Part shown: in pieces, positions 17,259 through 25,542 of the stretch | Numbering within the stretch: position 1 is the stretch's first letter | Layout: each line of letters begins with the position of its first letter | Assembly: GCF_004339745.1 (NCBI RefSeq) | Contig: NZ_SMGP01000001.1 | Location: 1,860,001-1,924,000 of the forward strand | Length of the DNA stretch: 64,000 nucleotides | Reading direction: 5' to 3' | Source: Paraburkholderia sp. BL9I2N2 | GTDB taxonomy: Bacteria; Pseudomonadota; Gammaproteobacteria; Burkholderiales; Burkholderiaceae | Notes under the pieces: model-generated | What the model saw: the letters and a program-made list of their open reading frames with translations, nothing else | Databases searched by the model: none | Told to the model about the DNA's origin: nothing | Translations under genes and position numbers: made by a program

Positions 17259-17735
17259 ATGGCCACGACTCTCGATACCTTCGACAGAAAGCTGCTGCGC
17301 GAAGTACAGGAAGACGCGCAGATCCCGCAGAACGAGCTTGGGTCACGCGTCAGTCTGTCCACTGCCGCCGTGAACCGGCGCCTGCGCCGTCTTGCCGACG
17401 AGGGCGTGATCGAACGGTATGCCGCAATCGTTTCGCCGGAGAAGGTGGGTTCGCCTCTCACGATCATCACGTCCATCGAGGTCGAGAGCGAACAGATCGA
17501 CCTGTTGGACGCGATGAAGCGGACGTTCTCACAGTGTCCGCAAGTTCAGCAGTGCTATTACGTCGCCGGCGAGTGGGACTTCGTGCTCGTCATGACGGTG
17601 CGGCATATGGAGCAATACAACGAGTTGACCCGGCAACTCTTCTTCGCGAATAACAACGTCAAGCGCTTCAAGACGCTGGTCAGCATGAGCCGCGTCAAGG
17701 TCGGCTTGACGGTGCCGGTCGATCTCGACGAATAG
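17259..17735 (+). CDS. Lrp/AsnC-family transcriptional regulator
   Basis: 158 residues. An N-terminal helix-turn-helix (DTFDRKLLREVQEDAQIPQ, then LSTAAVNRRLRRL) is followed by the RAM ligand-binding domain, with GEWDFVLVMTV near residue 105 as the typical core. Such proteins form octamers and respond to amino acids. It is divergent from the dpaL-M20-aldolase unit and converges on the solute-binding-protein gene with a 7-base gap. Its likely role is induction of diaminopropionate or related amino-acid catabolism. Confidence 0.9.
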   Translation: MATTLDTFDRKLLREVQEDAQIPQNELGSRVSLSTAAVNRRLRRLADEGVIERYAAIVSPEKVGSPLTIITSIEVESEQIDLLDAMKRTFSQCPQVQQCYYVAGEWDFVLVMTVRHMEQYNELTRQLFFANNNVKRFKTLVSMSRVKVGLTVPVDLDE

Positions 17736-17742
17736 CCCGTCG

Positions 17743-18879
17743 CTATCTGACGACGCTGCGGTCGTGCCAGTCGCCTTGCCCGAACTGGCGAACGGTGATC
17801 GCGCCATTGCGGATGTCGCCATTCGCATCGAACTGGATGGGGCCGGTTACGCCATCTATTTTCAAAGTCTGGAGCCTGGCGAGGTAGACCTTCGGGTCGG
17901 TGGAGTCGGCTGCCTGCATCGCGCCCGCCATGGCCATCACGGCGTCGTATGCATACGGCGCGTAGAGCTGCACAGGCGTGCCGAAGCGCTGCTGGAAGCG
18001 TTTGAAGAAGGCGTCGCCCTGCGGCATCTTCGCAGGCGGCACGCCTGCGAGCGTGCAGTACATGTTGTCCGTCATGGCCGATCCGGCCAGCTTGATGAAC
18101 TGCGGCGTGCACGCTTCATCGCCTGCAATCAGTTTCGCCTTCAGGCCGAGTTTCTGCGCCTGTTGCGCGAACGAGGCTGCCTGCGTATCGCCACCCGTAA
18201 ACACGATGCCAGTCGGAACATGACTCTTGATCGTGGTCAGCACGGCCATCCAGTTGGTCGTTTTGTCCGTTCCGTATTCTCGAACCACGACGGTGCCACC
18301 CGCCGCCTTGACGGCCTTTTCGACCTCGTCGGCGAGGCCCTGCCCGTATGCCGTGCGGTCATCGACGATGGCGACCCTGGACACCTTCAGATCCTTGACG
18401 AGGTAGGTGCCGATAACCGTTCCCTGTCTGACGTCATTGGCAACCATGCGAAACACCGACTTGTAGCCTTGCGCCGTCAGCTTCGGGTTGGTCGCGGACT
18501 CCGTGATCATCGGAATACCGGCGTCGGAATAGATCTTGGATGCGGGAATGGACGTGCCGGAATTCGCATGTCCCACGACGCCCGCCACCTTGTCATCGAT
18601 GAGTTTTTGCGCCACGGTCACTGCCGTCTTGGGATCGGCGGCGTCATCCTGGGAGTCGAGCGCGAACGTCACGGTCTGTCCGCCGATACGCAGTTTCCTG
18701 CTGTTCAGATCCTCGATTGCGAGCCTGACGCCGTTCTCGTCATCTTTGCCGATGTGCGAGAGTTCGCCGGTCAGCGGCGACACCTGGCCGATTTTCACGG
18801 TGACGTCCGCGCGAGCCGACAACGGCGACGTCGCTAGTGCCAGAGCAAACATGGCGGTGGTGCACTTCAGTGTTTTCAC
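17743..18879 (-). CDS. Branched-chain-amino-acid-type ABC substrate-binding protein (orphan)
   Basis: 378 residues from a GTG at 18879. This start gives a clean signal peptide (VKTLK, hydrophobic core, cleavage after SARA near residue 24), whereas starts further upstream add an unrelated tail. The mature protein is a LivJ-type periplasmic-binding protein: VKIGQVSPLTGELSHIGKD at the front and GVVGHANSGTSIPA in the ligand cleft. No permease or ATPase genes are nearby, so it must work with a transporter encoded elsewhere. Its place beside the dpaL/lrp genes suggests amino-acid uptake. Confidence 0.87.
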   Translation of the reverse strand: MKTLKCTTAMFALALATSPLSARADVTVKIGQVSPLTGELSHIGKDDENGVRLAIEDLNSRKLRIGGQTVTFALDSQDDAADPKTAVTVAQKLIDDKVAGVVGHANSGTSIPASKIYSDAGIPMITESATNPKLTAQGYKSVFRMVANDVRQGTVIGTYLVKDLKVSRVAIVDDRTAYGQGLADEVEKAVKAAGGTVVVREYGTDKTTNWMAVLTTIKSHVPTGIVFTGGDTQAASFAQQAQKLGLKAKLIAGDEACTPQFIKLAGSAMTDNMYCTLAGVPPAKMPQGDAFFKRFQQRFGTPVQLYAPYAYDAVMAMAGAMQAADSTDPKVYLARLQTLKIDGVTGPIQFDANGDIRNGAITVRQFGQGDWHDRSVVR

Positions 18880-19148
18880 GATCGGATACTCGCAGAAATG
18901 GAGACGGGGCTGATGCATCGGAGGCACGACTCGGGGCCTTTTGCTTGTCGCGCAGGCTGATGGAAATCGTACGGTGCCCGCGTGGTAGCCAAAATCGCGT
19001 GAGGTGCCGCTCGTGAAATTGCTGATCGAAAACAGCCTGCGGATCGATAATTTTTCTCGGCGGTGTTGGCACACCGGCGAAGCGTCGGGTCGACGTGACA
19101 ACGGCCGTTCGCTATTTCCGACGAAAGGAGCGCTTCCGCTTAAGCCAC

Positions 19149-20483
19149 TCAATAGGTGTAAGAGGCGATCACGCGTCTAATCGTTTCCAACGACTCCCGG
19201 AGCGTGGTCAATTCAACAGAACCAAGCGCCACGCGAATCGCATGCGGTACATGTTCCGAAGTCGAGAAAGGCTCGGCAGTCGAGACTGAAATTCCCTCGC
19301 GCACGAGCGCCATCGCAACCACGTCCGCGCGAACCTCCTCTGCGAGAGGAAGCCAGAGGAAGTAGGACACCGGATGACAAACGCGTCGCAGTCCGGCGAG
19401 GACCTCGGCGGCCATCGATTGCCGGAGCCTCGCATCCTCGCGCTTCTCTATCTCCAGACGTGCGACGGTGCCATCGTCCAGCCAGCCGCAGGCAATCGCG
19501 GTCATCACCGCGGCCGTGTTCCAGGTGGTGGCCCGGATCGCACGCTCGATCGGCGCGACCCAGCGGTCGGGGGCGGCAACGAAACCGACTCGCAGGCCGG
19601 TGGCGATGCTTTTCGACAGTCCCGAGACGTACACCGTCGTCTCAGGTGCGAGCGCTGCCAACGGGGGCGGCGGGTCTTGCGCGAGGAAGGCATACGCGGC
19701 GTCCTCGATGATGAGCAATCCGTGCTTTCGGGCAAGCGCCGCCAACTCGTGCCGACAATGCGCGTTCATGACCCAGCCTAGCGGGTTATGGAGTGTCGGC
19801 ATCGTGTAGATGGCACGCACTTTTCTGCTTCGGCACAAGCGTTCGAGCGCGTTCAGGTCGGGGCCCTGGTCGGAAACCGGAATCGGCGCCAGTTCGAGCC
19901 GGATCGTTTCGGCTAGCACCTTGAACCCCGGATAGGTCAACGCGTCGACCGCGACCACATCGCCGGGCTTCAGGAGCGCTAGAACGGTTGCTGTCAAACC
20001 ATGCTGCGCGCCGTTCACGATCACGACCTGATCGCCTTTGACAGCGAGCCCCCGGCACGCCAGGTGACGCGCGACGATCTCCCGTTCATGCGTCCGGCCG
20101 CCGTGCGGCTGATAGCGCAATAGCGCATCCAGGTCGCCGGAGGACGCGAGTTGGCGCAGGGCGCTTCTGAGAAGTTCGGCCTGACCGGGGAGGGACGGAT
20201 TGTTGAAATTGAGGTCCGTCAAACCCGCGTCGCCGGCATGCTGGTCGACGCCCAGGCGCGGAGGCAGGGATATTTCTCGCACGAAGGTGCCGCGGCCGGT
20301 TTCGCCGCTGACCAATCCCATCGCCCCGAGTTCGGCATAGACCCGCGACGCGGTGACCAGCGCAAGTCCCTCCTTGGCGGCGAGCTGCCGGTGAGTCGGC
20401 AAGCGCGTGCCGGGCGCGAGGCGTCCCGTCCGAATCTCGGTCGCCATTCTGTCGACCAGCAATTTGTACCGCGAGGTGGGCAT
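19149..20483 (-). CDS. MocR/PdxR-type regulator: GntR domain fused to PLP aminotransferase fold
   Basis: 444 residues from the ATG at 20483; a TTG at 20504 is a weaker alternative. Residues 1-75 form a GntR winged helix (GTRLPTHRQLAAKEGLALVT). The rest is a fold-type I aminotransferase domain with the PLP lysine in SGLSKSIATGLRVGF near residue 290 and YTMPTLHNPLGW near residue 230. MocR proteins sense PLP adducts of amino acids or vitamers. It is divergent from a DJ-1/PfpI gene, its probable target, and lies 269 bases upstream of the binding-protein gene on the same strand. Confidence 0.9.
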   Translation of the reverse strand: MPTSRYKLLVDRMATEIRTGRLAPGTRLPTHRQLAAKEGLALVTASRVYAELGAMGLVSGETGRGTFVREISLPPRLGVDQHAGDAGLTDLNFNNPSLPGQAELLRSALRQLASSGDLDALLRYQPHGGRTHEREIVARHLACRGLAVKGDQVVIVNGAQHGLTATVLALLKPGDVVAVDALTYPGFKVLAETIRLELAPIPVSDQGPDLNALERLCRSRKVRAIYTMPTLHNPLGWVMNAHCRHELAALARKHGLLIIEDAAYAFLAQDPPPPLAALAPETTVYVSGLSKSIATGLRVGFVAAPDRWVAPIERAIRATTWNTAAVMTAIACGWLDDGTVARLEIEKREDARLRQSMAAEVLAGLRRVCHPVSYFLWLPLAEEVRADVVAMALVREGISVSTAEPFSTSEHVPHAIRVALGSVELTTLRESLETIRRVIASYTY

Positions 20484-20649
20484 GCGCAAATGTATCCATG
20501 ACAATTATTTGATTGTATTGATTCTCGGCCATACGATGTCACATCGCAACTCTGTTTGCGCCGTCGCGGGACCTGCCGGCTTTAGTGCCGCGGCCTCATG
20601 AAGCGGCCGCCAACAGTCAGCGCCCCTTGGGCTCATGGACGACAACATC

Positions 20650-21267
20650 ATGCACATCGCCATCCTTACTTTCGAAGGCTTCAACGAACTCGACTCGCTT
20701 ATCGCGCTCGGCGTCCTCAATCGCGTCAAGAAGCCAGGCTGGCGGGTGTCGATCGCTTGTCCCACCGCGCGGGTCAAGTCGATGAATGGCGTGGTCATCG
20801 AAGCCCAGGCTTCACTGCAAGAGGCCTGTACTGCCGATGCGGTGATCGTGGGCAGCGGCAGACAGACGCGTGAAGTCGTCGCCGATAGTGCGTTGATGGC
20901 GCAGTTGCAACTCGACCCGTCGAAACAGCTGCTGGCCGCGCAGTGTTCCGGCACGCTTGTTCTCGCCAGGTTGGGCCTGCTCGATGGCGTGCCGGCATGT
21001 ACCGATCTCACCACCAGGCCGTGGGTTCAGGAAGCGGGTATCGACGTGTTGAATCAGCCCATTTTCGCCAGCGGCAACGTGGCGACCGCCGGAGGCTGTC
21101 TGGCTTCGGCTTATCTCGCCGCCTGGATCATCGCCCGTCTGGAGGGGATCGACGCGGCGCAGAGCGCACTGCATTACGTCGCTCCGGTCGGAGAGAAAGA
21201 GGCCTACCTGTCCCGCGCGATGGGCAATATCATGCCGTTCCTGGAGGCGAAGCTGACGACGGTGTAA
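20650..21267 (+). CDS. DJ-1/PfpI-family protein
   Basis: About 205 residues from the ATG at 20650 (an ATG at 20635 adds five). It has the DJ-1/PfpI fold with the nucleophile elbow AAQCSGTLVLARLG near residue 100, the Cys being the likely reactive residue, and AGGCLASAYLAAWI later. Members act as glyoxalases, deglycases, isonitrile hydratases or sensor domains; there is no attached AraC domain here, so it is a stand-alone enzyme. Its divergent pairing with a MocR regulator suggests control by an amino-acid or PLP signal. No strong ribosome site is seen. Confidence 0.82.
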   Translation: MHIAILTFEGFNELDSLIALGVLNRVKKPGWRVSIACPTARVKSMNGVVIEAQASLQEACTADAVIVGSGRQTREVVADSALMAQLQLDPSKQLLAAQCSGTLVLARLGLLDGVPACTDLTTRPWVQEAGIDVLNQPIFASGNVATAGGCLASAYLAAWIIARLEGIDAAQSALHYVAPVGEKEAYLSRAMGNIMPFLEAKLTTV

Positions 21268-21424
21268 GCGAACAAACTAAAATTGCCAGCGCGGCCTATT
21301 GACTATTCCTCTTAGAAAATCGGTCATTTGAGTGAGGTCGCCTGGCACACCGCGGCGGCCCGATCCTCCGCAATACGACCGGCTCCGATCGGTCGAAGCA
21401 GCAGTCGCTACCACGGCAAAAACT

Positions 21425-21445
21425 GAAGGCATCGCCGATGCCTTC
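21425..21445 (-). terminator. Perfect 10-base-arm hairpin with T-run on the minus strand
   Basis: The arms GAAGGCATCG and CGATGCCTTC flank a single C. Read leftward, the stem is followed by AGTTTTTG, so it looks like a Rho-independent terminator for minus-strand transcription. No minus-strand gene lies to its right before 21829, so it may end a small RNA, or act as a bidirectional stop behind the DJ-1 gene. Confidence 0.5.
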
Positions 21446-21660
21446 AACCCACGCTAAACGTCATTCCCAGTCAAGCGCTTTCTGCGTTCTCTCCTTTTCC
21501 CCGCCGCTTCAACTGCGCAAAAACCAACACTTACCCGGCGATAACGTTTGCGCCGATTCAATCCGTCCGGGTCAGTGAGTTTGGCTATTTACAAAACGGG
21601 AGGCTACCCAAATACTCCCGCCACAACTTGAAAGTCGAGTGTCAACGAGAAGTCATGCCA

Positions 21661-21697
21661 GTCCGTTTAACACGGACGTCAGCCGTCATCGGCTGAC
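21661..21697. promoter_or_regulatory. Two adjacent perfect hairpins
   Basis: GTCCGT-TTAAC-ACGGAC (21661-21677) is directly followed by GTCAGCCG-TCAT-CGGCTGAC (21678-21697). Both have perfect arms and no base between them. There is no T-run, so they are more likely leader RNA structure or regulator sites than terminators. They lie 132 bases before the glycosyltransferase start. Confidence 0.5.
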
Positions 21698-21759
21698 GCA
21701 ACTTCACATTCGCTTCCCCCCATGAACACTGCGTTTGCCCTAAGGTCGCAGCGGTCCGG

Positions 21760-21772
21760 GGTAAATATTACC
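21760..21772. promoter_or_regulatory. Short perfect palindrome near the glycosyltransferase promoter
   Basis: GGTAA-ATA-TTACC, 57 bases before the ATG at 21829, in an otherwise G/C-rich setting. Its A/T-rich centre and position make it a candidate operator or promoter element for the glycosyltransferase-deacetylase operon. No regulator can be named. Confidence 0.35.
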
Positions 21773-21828
21773 AACGATTACAAACCGGGTCGTCGTACAC
21801 AGCAAGGGTCCGGGGAGACTGTCAGCGC

Positions 21829-22944
21829 ATGAAAGCATTAAGTGTTCTCCATAGTGAGTCGTCACGGGGATGGGGAGGCCAGGAGGTTCGCACGCTCAAG
21901 GAAATGATCGCGTTGCGAGCGCTGGGTCATAACGTCGAACTCGTTTGTCCGGAAGACGCGTGTCTTGGGATTCGCGCGCACGCTGAAGGCTTTCAGGTGC
22001 ATTACGCGCGCATGCGGGCGGGCGCGGATCTGCGCTCCATGCTCACGATCCGGTCGCTGCTCGAGCGTCGTCGCTTCAATGTGCTGAATACGCACAGCGG
22101 CCATGACAGCCTCGTCGCCGGCATGGCGGGGCGGCTCGCGCGGACGCCGTTCATCGTGCGCACGCGGCATCTGGCGTTGCCGATCACATCGCTTGCCACG
22201 TACAACTGGATTCCTCATCGCGTCGTCGCGGTCAGCCATCATGTGCGGAAGTACCTGATCTCCGCGGGCGTGCAGGAACACCGCGTCGAGACGATTTACG
22301 ACGGCATCCTGAAGCCGGAAGCGGGGACCTGCTCCACGTTGCGCGATGAACTCGGACTGAACGCCGACACGGTTGTCGCCGGCATGGTGGCGATCGTCCG
22401 CGAGAAGAAAGGCCACGAAGACCTGATCGCGGCCGTCAGGCCGATGCTGGCCGAGCGTCCCAGTCTGCATGTCGTGATGGCGGGCGACGGCGTGTGGTTC
22501 GAGAAGATCAAGACGATTGTCGATGACATGGGCTTGTCCCAGCGTATCCATCTGCTCGGCTTTCGCACGGACATTACCAACGTGCTGCGCGGCTGCGATC
22601 TGTTCGTTTTGCCGACGCATCAGGAAGCGCTCGGACAATCGTTTATCGAAGCGATGGCGGTGGGTTTGCCGGTGATCGGCACGCGCGTCGACGGCGTGCC
22701 CGAGTTGATCGACGACGGCGTGAATGGCCTGCTCGTGCCGGCGCACGACATCGATGCGTTGAGGAGCGCACTGGCGCGTCTGATCGACGATGCGCCGCTG
22801 CGCGAGCGCCTGGGACTGGCCGCGCGTCTGAAGACCGATAACCGCTTCACGGTGGACGCCATGGCGAACGAGACCATCGACTGCTATATGCGCGGCATCT
22901 ACGCCCGGCGCGCTTACTACGGCGAACGGCGGGCGGCGGCATGA
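21829..22944 (+). CDS. Glycosyltransferase family 4 protein
   Basis: 371 residues with the GT-B fold. The N-terminal acceptor domain begins LSVLHSESSRGWGGQEV. The C-terminal GT4 domain shows GMVAIVREKKGHEDLI near residue 185, LLGFRTDI and the E-x7-E motif in HQEALGQSFIEAMA near residue 265, which holds the sugar-nucleotide. It transfers a sugar onto a surface glycan at the cytoplasmic face. The downstream deacetylase gene overlaps it by four bases (ATGA), so the two act on the same polymer or lipid-linked sugar, perhaps in LPS core or exopolysaccharide synthesis. That target is inferred. Confidence 0.9.
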   Translation: MKALSVLHSESSRGWGGQEVRTLKEMIALRALGHNVELVCPEDACLGIRAHAEGFQVHYARMRAGADLRSMLTIRSLLERRRFNVLNTHSGHDSLVAGMAGRLARTPFIVRTRHLALPITSLATYNWIPHRVVAVSHHVRKYLISAGVQEHRVETIYDGILKPEAGTCSTLRDELGLNADTVVAGMVAIVREKKGHEDLIAAVRPMLAERPSLHVVMAGDGVWFEKIKTIVDDMGLSQRIHLLGFRTDITNVLRGCDLFVLPTHQEALGQSFIEAMAVGLPVIGTRVDGVPELIDDGVNGLLVPAHDIDALRSALARLIDDAPLRERLGLAARLKTDNRFTVDAMANETIDCYMRGIYARRAYYGERRAAA

Positions 22945-23771
22945 CGAAGTTCGCCCGCGCGGTGCCCGTGCTGATGTATCACCACATCAGCACCTCGCCA
23001 GGCATGATCACGGTGTCGCCGGAACACTTTGCCGCGCAAATGGCGTATCTGGCCGAGGCGGGGTACACGACCGTCGGCAGTGCGCAACTGTCGGCCTATC
23101 TGGCGGGCGAGCCATTGCCGAAGAAGTCCGTCGTGCTGACTTTCGACGACGGCTACCTCGACAACTGGGTGCATGCGCACCCGGTCCTACAGGCACATGG
23201 ATTGACCGCGTTGTGCTTTCTGGTGACGAGCTGGATCGGCGAAGGACCGGTGCGTGCGCACGCGCGTTCGGGCGGCGCGCTGCCTGCATTGCTCAATCAC
23301 CGTGATGGCGAGGTCGCGATCGAAAGCGGTGAAGCCGATCGCGCCATTCTTCGGTGGTCGGAGATCGACGCGATGCGTGAAGCCGGCACGTTCGAGTTTC
23401 ACAGTCATACGCATAGCCATGTGCGGTGGGATCGAGTCTCCGCCAACGCAGAGGAGAAGTGCGCCGGGCTGACACGCGATCTCGCCAGCGCGCGCGCCAT
23501 GCTGGAGCAAAGACTGGGCGCCGTATCGGATCATCTGTGCTGGCCGCAGGGATACCACGACGACGACTATCGGCGCATTGCGGCTCAGGCCGGCTTCCGT
23601 CACTTTTACACGTGCGAGGCGGGTTCGAACTATCCGGGACGTCATGACGGCGCGACTCGCTCGATCACTCGTTTGGAAGTGCGTGACCGGCCGGCTTCGT
23701 GGCTCGCCTCGCGGTTATGGGTGCATACGCGGCCCGCGATCAGCCGGGCGTATTTGAGGATCAAACGGTAG
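22941..23771 (+). CDS. Polysaccharide deacetylase (NodB/CE4 family)
   Basis: 276 residues without a signal peptide, so probably acting in the cytoplasm on a lipid-linked or nucleotide-linked sugar. CE4 motifs are visible: motif 1 TFDDGY with the catalytic Asp and a metal Asp near residue 72, and motif 2 HSHTHSH near residue 155. LCWPQGYHDDDY near residue 198 resembles motif 3. It removes N-acetyl groups from a hexosamine. Its ATG overlaps the stop of the glycosyltransferase gene, which implies coupled translation and a shared substrate. Confidence 0.9.
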   Translation: MTKFARAVPVLMYHHISTSPGMITVSPEHFAAQMAYLAEAGYTTVGSAQLSAYLAGEPLPKKSVVLTFDDGYLDNWVHAHPVLQAHGLTALCFLVTSWIGEGPVRAHARSGGALPALLNHRDGEVAIESGEADRAILRWSEIDAMREAGTFEFHSHTHSHVRWDRVSANAEEKCAGLTRDLASARAMLEQRLGAVSDHLCWPQGYHDDDYRRIAAQAGFRHFYTCEAGSNYPGRHDGATRSITRLEVRDRPASWLASRLWVHTRPAISRAYLRIKR

Positions 23772-23852
23772 TACGGCGGCCCCTGATTTTTCGCCGGCGC
23801 AACCTTCCCACCTCTGCGCCGTTGCTATGGCGCCCACAGCCGGGCCGCTTCA

Positions 23853-25418
23853 TCACAACTGCGACTCGATCGGCAACAAACCGAGGAACCAGATGCCGAC
23901 ACGCTTCATGCTGGACACGCCGGGTTCGTCGAGTTCGCTGACCTTGCCATCCGGCGCGGTGTCGATCCATACGATCCGGCTCGTGCCATTCGCATCCGTG
24001 CGGGTTTCGAGCCGCCACGCGATCTGATCGAGCTTCGGCTCGACTCCATCCGCGACTTGTGCGGCGAGTGGGGCACTTTCGCAGTACACGCCGATTTCCG
24101 TATTGAGCGTGATCGAACGAGGATCGAGATTCATCGAGCCTATGAAGATGCTGGTTCTGTCGAACACATAGGTCTTCGCATGCAGCGAGGCCTTTGAAGA
24201 GCCCAGGATCGATTTCTTTTTCTGGCCGGCGTCTTCGCCGGCGTTCCTGTCGACAACGGGCTTCAACTCATACAGATGCACGCCGGCGTCTAGCAGATCC
24301 TTGCGATAACGTTGATATCCCGCGTGAACCACCGCGACGTCGGTCGCGGCGAGCGAGTTCGTCAGCACGGTCACGCGCACGCCGCGCTTCGTTTGCGCGC
24401 GCATCCATTCCACGCCCTTTTTGCCGGGGACGAAGTACGGCGAGATGATCAGCACTTCTTTCGCGGGCTCGATACTCAACGCATTGAATTGCGACAGCAG
24501 ATGTCCCTGTGGATCGTCGGGCGAGCGTGTGATTTTGGCGGGATCGTCGTACAGGAGGGTCGCCTTGCCCCAGGAGAAATCGGTGTCGCGCGCGTTCAGC
24601 GTTTCGCCGAGGCGTGCCTTGACCTGCGTGACGTACGGCGAATCGCGCTCGGAGGCGATGAACGCCGTGAGCTTGGCACGATAAGCCGGCAGCGAGTCCG
24701 GCTCGGCGGGATGTCCGGTCAGGCTGGCGATCGGATAGGCGGCATCCGAGTTCCAGAATTCGTCGAAAGCATTGGAGACCTTGTGGACGACGGGCCCGAA
24801 AGTCAGCACGTCGAGGTCGCCAAAGTCGACCTCGCTGGATGCGCCGAAGTACTCGTCGCCGATATTGCGGCCGCCGAGAATGGCGGCCTGATTGTCCGCG
24901 ATCAATGCCTTGTTGTGCATGCGCCGATTGATCCGTCTGAACTCGAGCGCCATGCCCAGCTTCTTGAAGGACCGATTGGCGATCGGATTGAAGAGCCGTA
25001 TTTCGATGTTGGGGTGAGAGCTGAGCGCGAGCAGAACCTTGTCGTCGCCGGCCGTGCCCAGATCGTCCAGCAGAACGCGAACCCTGACGCCGCGATCGGC
25101 GGCTTTGAGCACCGCGCCGGCCAGATGACGGCCCGTCAGATCGTCGTGCCAGATGTAGTACTGCAGGTCGAGCGTGCGCTCGGCGGCCTCAGTCAGCACG
25201 ATGCGGGCGAGCAGGGCATCGACGCCGTTGGACAGCAGATGGAACGCGCTGTTGTCGGGATGCTTGCGCTCCTGCGGGATGAAGGCGACGGCGAGCCGCG
25301 TGCCGTCCGTATCCGTCAGTGCGTGCGTCGCGGTACGGCCGGTCTGCGGCGGCAGGCTCGCGCAGCCGGACAGCAGCGTGATCAGCAAGACTGCAACGAG
25401 ACCGCGGAACGTCGCCAT
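23853..25418 (-). CDS. Phospholipase-D-family lipoprotein, cardiolipin-synthase-C-like
   Basis: 521 residues from the ATG at 25418 (a start at 25460 would spoil the signal sequence). The N-terminus is a lipoprotein signal with lipobox LSGC (Cys19). Two HKD motifs are present: His168-x-Lys170-x4-Asp175 in MHNKALIADN, and His413-x-Lys415-x4-Asp420 in LHAKTYVFDR, each followed by a Gly-Ser or Gly-Gly segment. This two-HKD layout is that of ClsC-type cardiolipin synthases and bacterial phosphatidyl transferases acting at the membrane. Both catalytic sites look intact. It is a single gene, convergent with the deacetylase gene. Confidence 0.88.
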   Translation of the reverse strand: MATFRGLVAVLLITLLSGCASLPPQTGRTATHALTDTDGTRLAVAFIPQERKHPDNSAFHLLSNGVDALLARIVLTEAAERTLDLQYYIWHDDLTGRHLAGAVLKAADRGVRVRVLLDDLGTAGDDKVLLALSSHPNIEIRLFNPIANRSFKKLGMALEFRRINRRMHNKALIADNQAAILGGRNIGDEYFGASSEVDFGDLDVLTFGPVVHKVSNAFDEFWNSDAAYPIASLTGHPAEPDSLPAYRAKLTAFIASERDSPYVTQVKARLGETLNARDTDFSWGKATLLYDDPAKITRSPDDPQGHLLSQFNALSIEPAKEVLIISPYFVPGKKGVEWMRAQTKRGVRVTVLTNSLAATDVAVVHAGYQRYRKDLLDAGVHLYELKPVVDRNAGEDAGQKKKSILGSSKASLHAKTYVFDRTSIFIGSMNLDPRSITLNTEIGVYCESAPLAAQVADGVEPKLDQIAWRLETRTDANGTSRIVWIDTAPDGKVSELDEPGVSSMKRVGIWFLGLLPIESQL

Positions 25419-25542
25419 GGTTGTGCCCTTCGAGCGTGCGTGTCCGTAAGATAGCGGCAAGCGTGAGGCGCGTCGAGTGCGGCGTCAGTTGCGCCGCCAT
25501 CCGGAACGCGTCCATCCCGGGTTGCATCCGGCTTCGCGCCGT

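Larger units (their letters stand above)
21268..21828. other. 561-base intergenic region rich in inverted repeats
   Basis: No protein gene is supported here. Besides the separately listed sites, CGACCG (21376-21381) pairs with CGGTCG (21390-21395), and CGGGAG (21597-21602) pairs with CTCCCG (21615-21620). The region must contain the promoter of the glycosyltransferase gene at 21829. The density of hairpins suggests a structured 5' leader or a small RNA. Confidence 0.5.
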
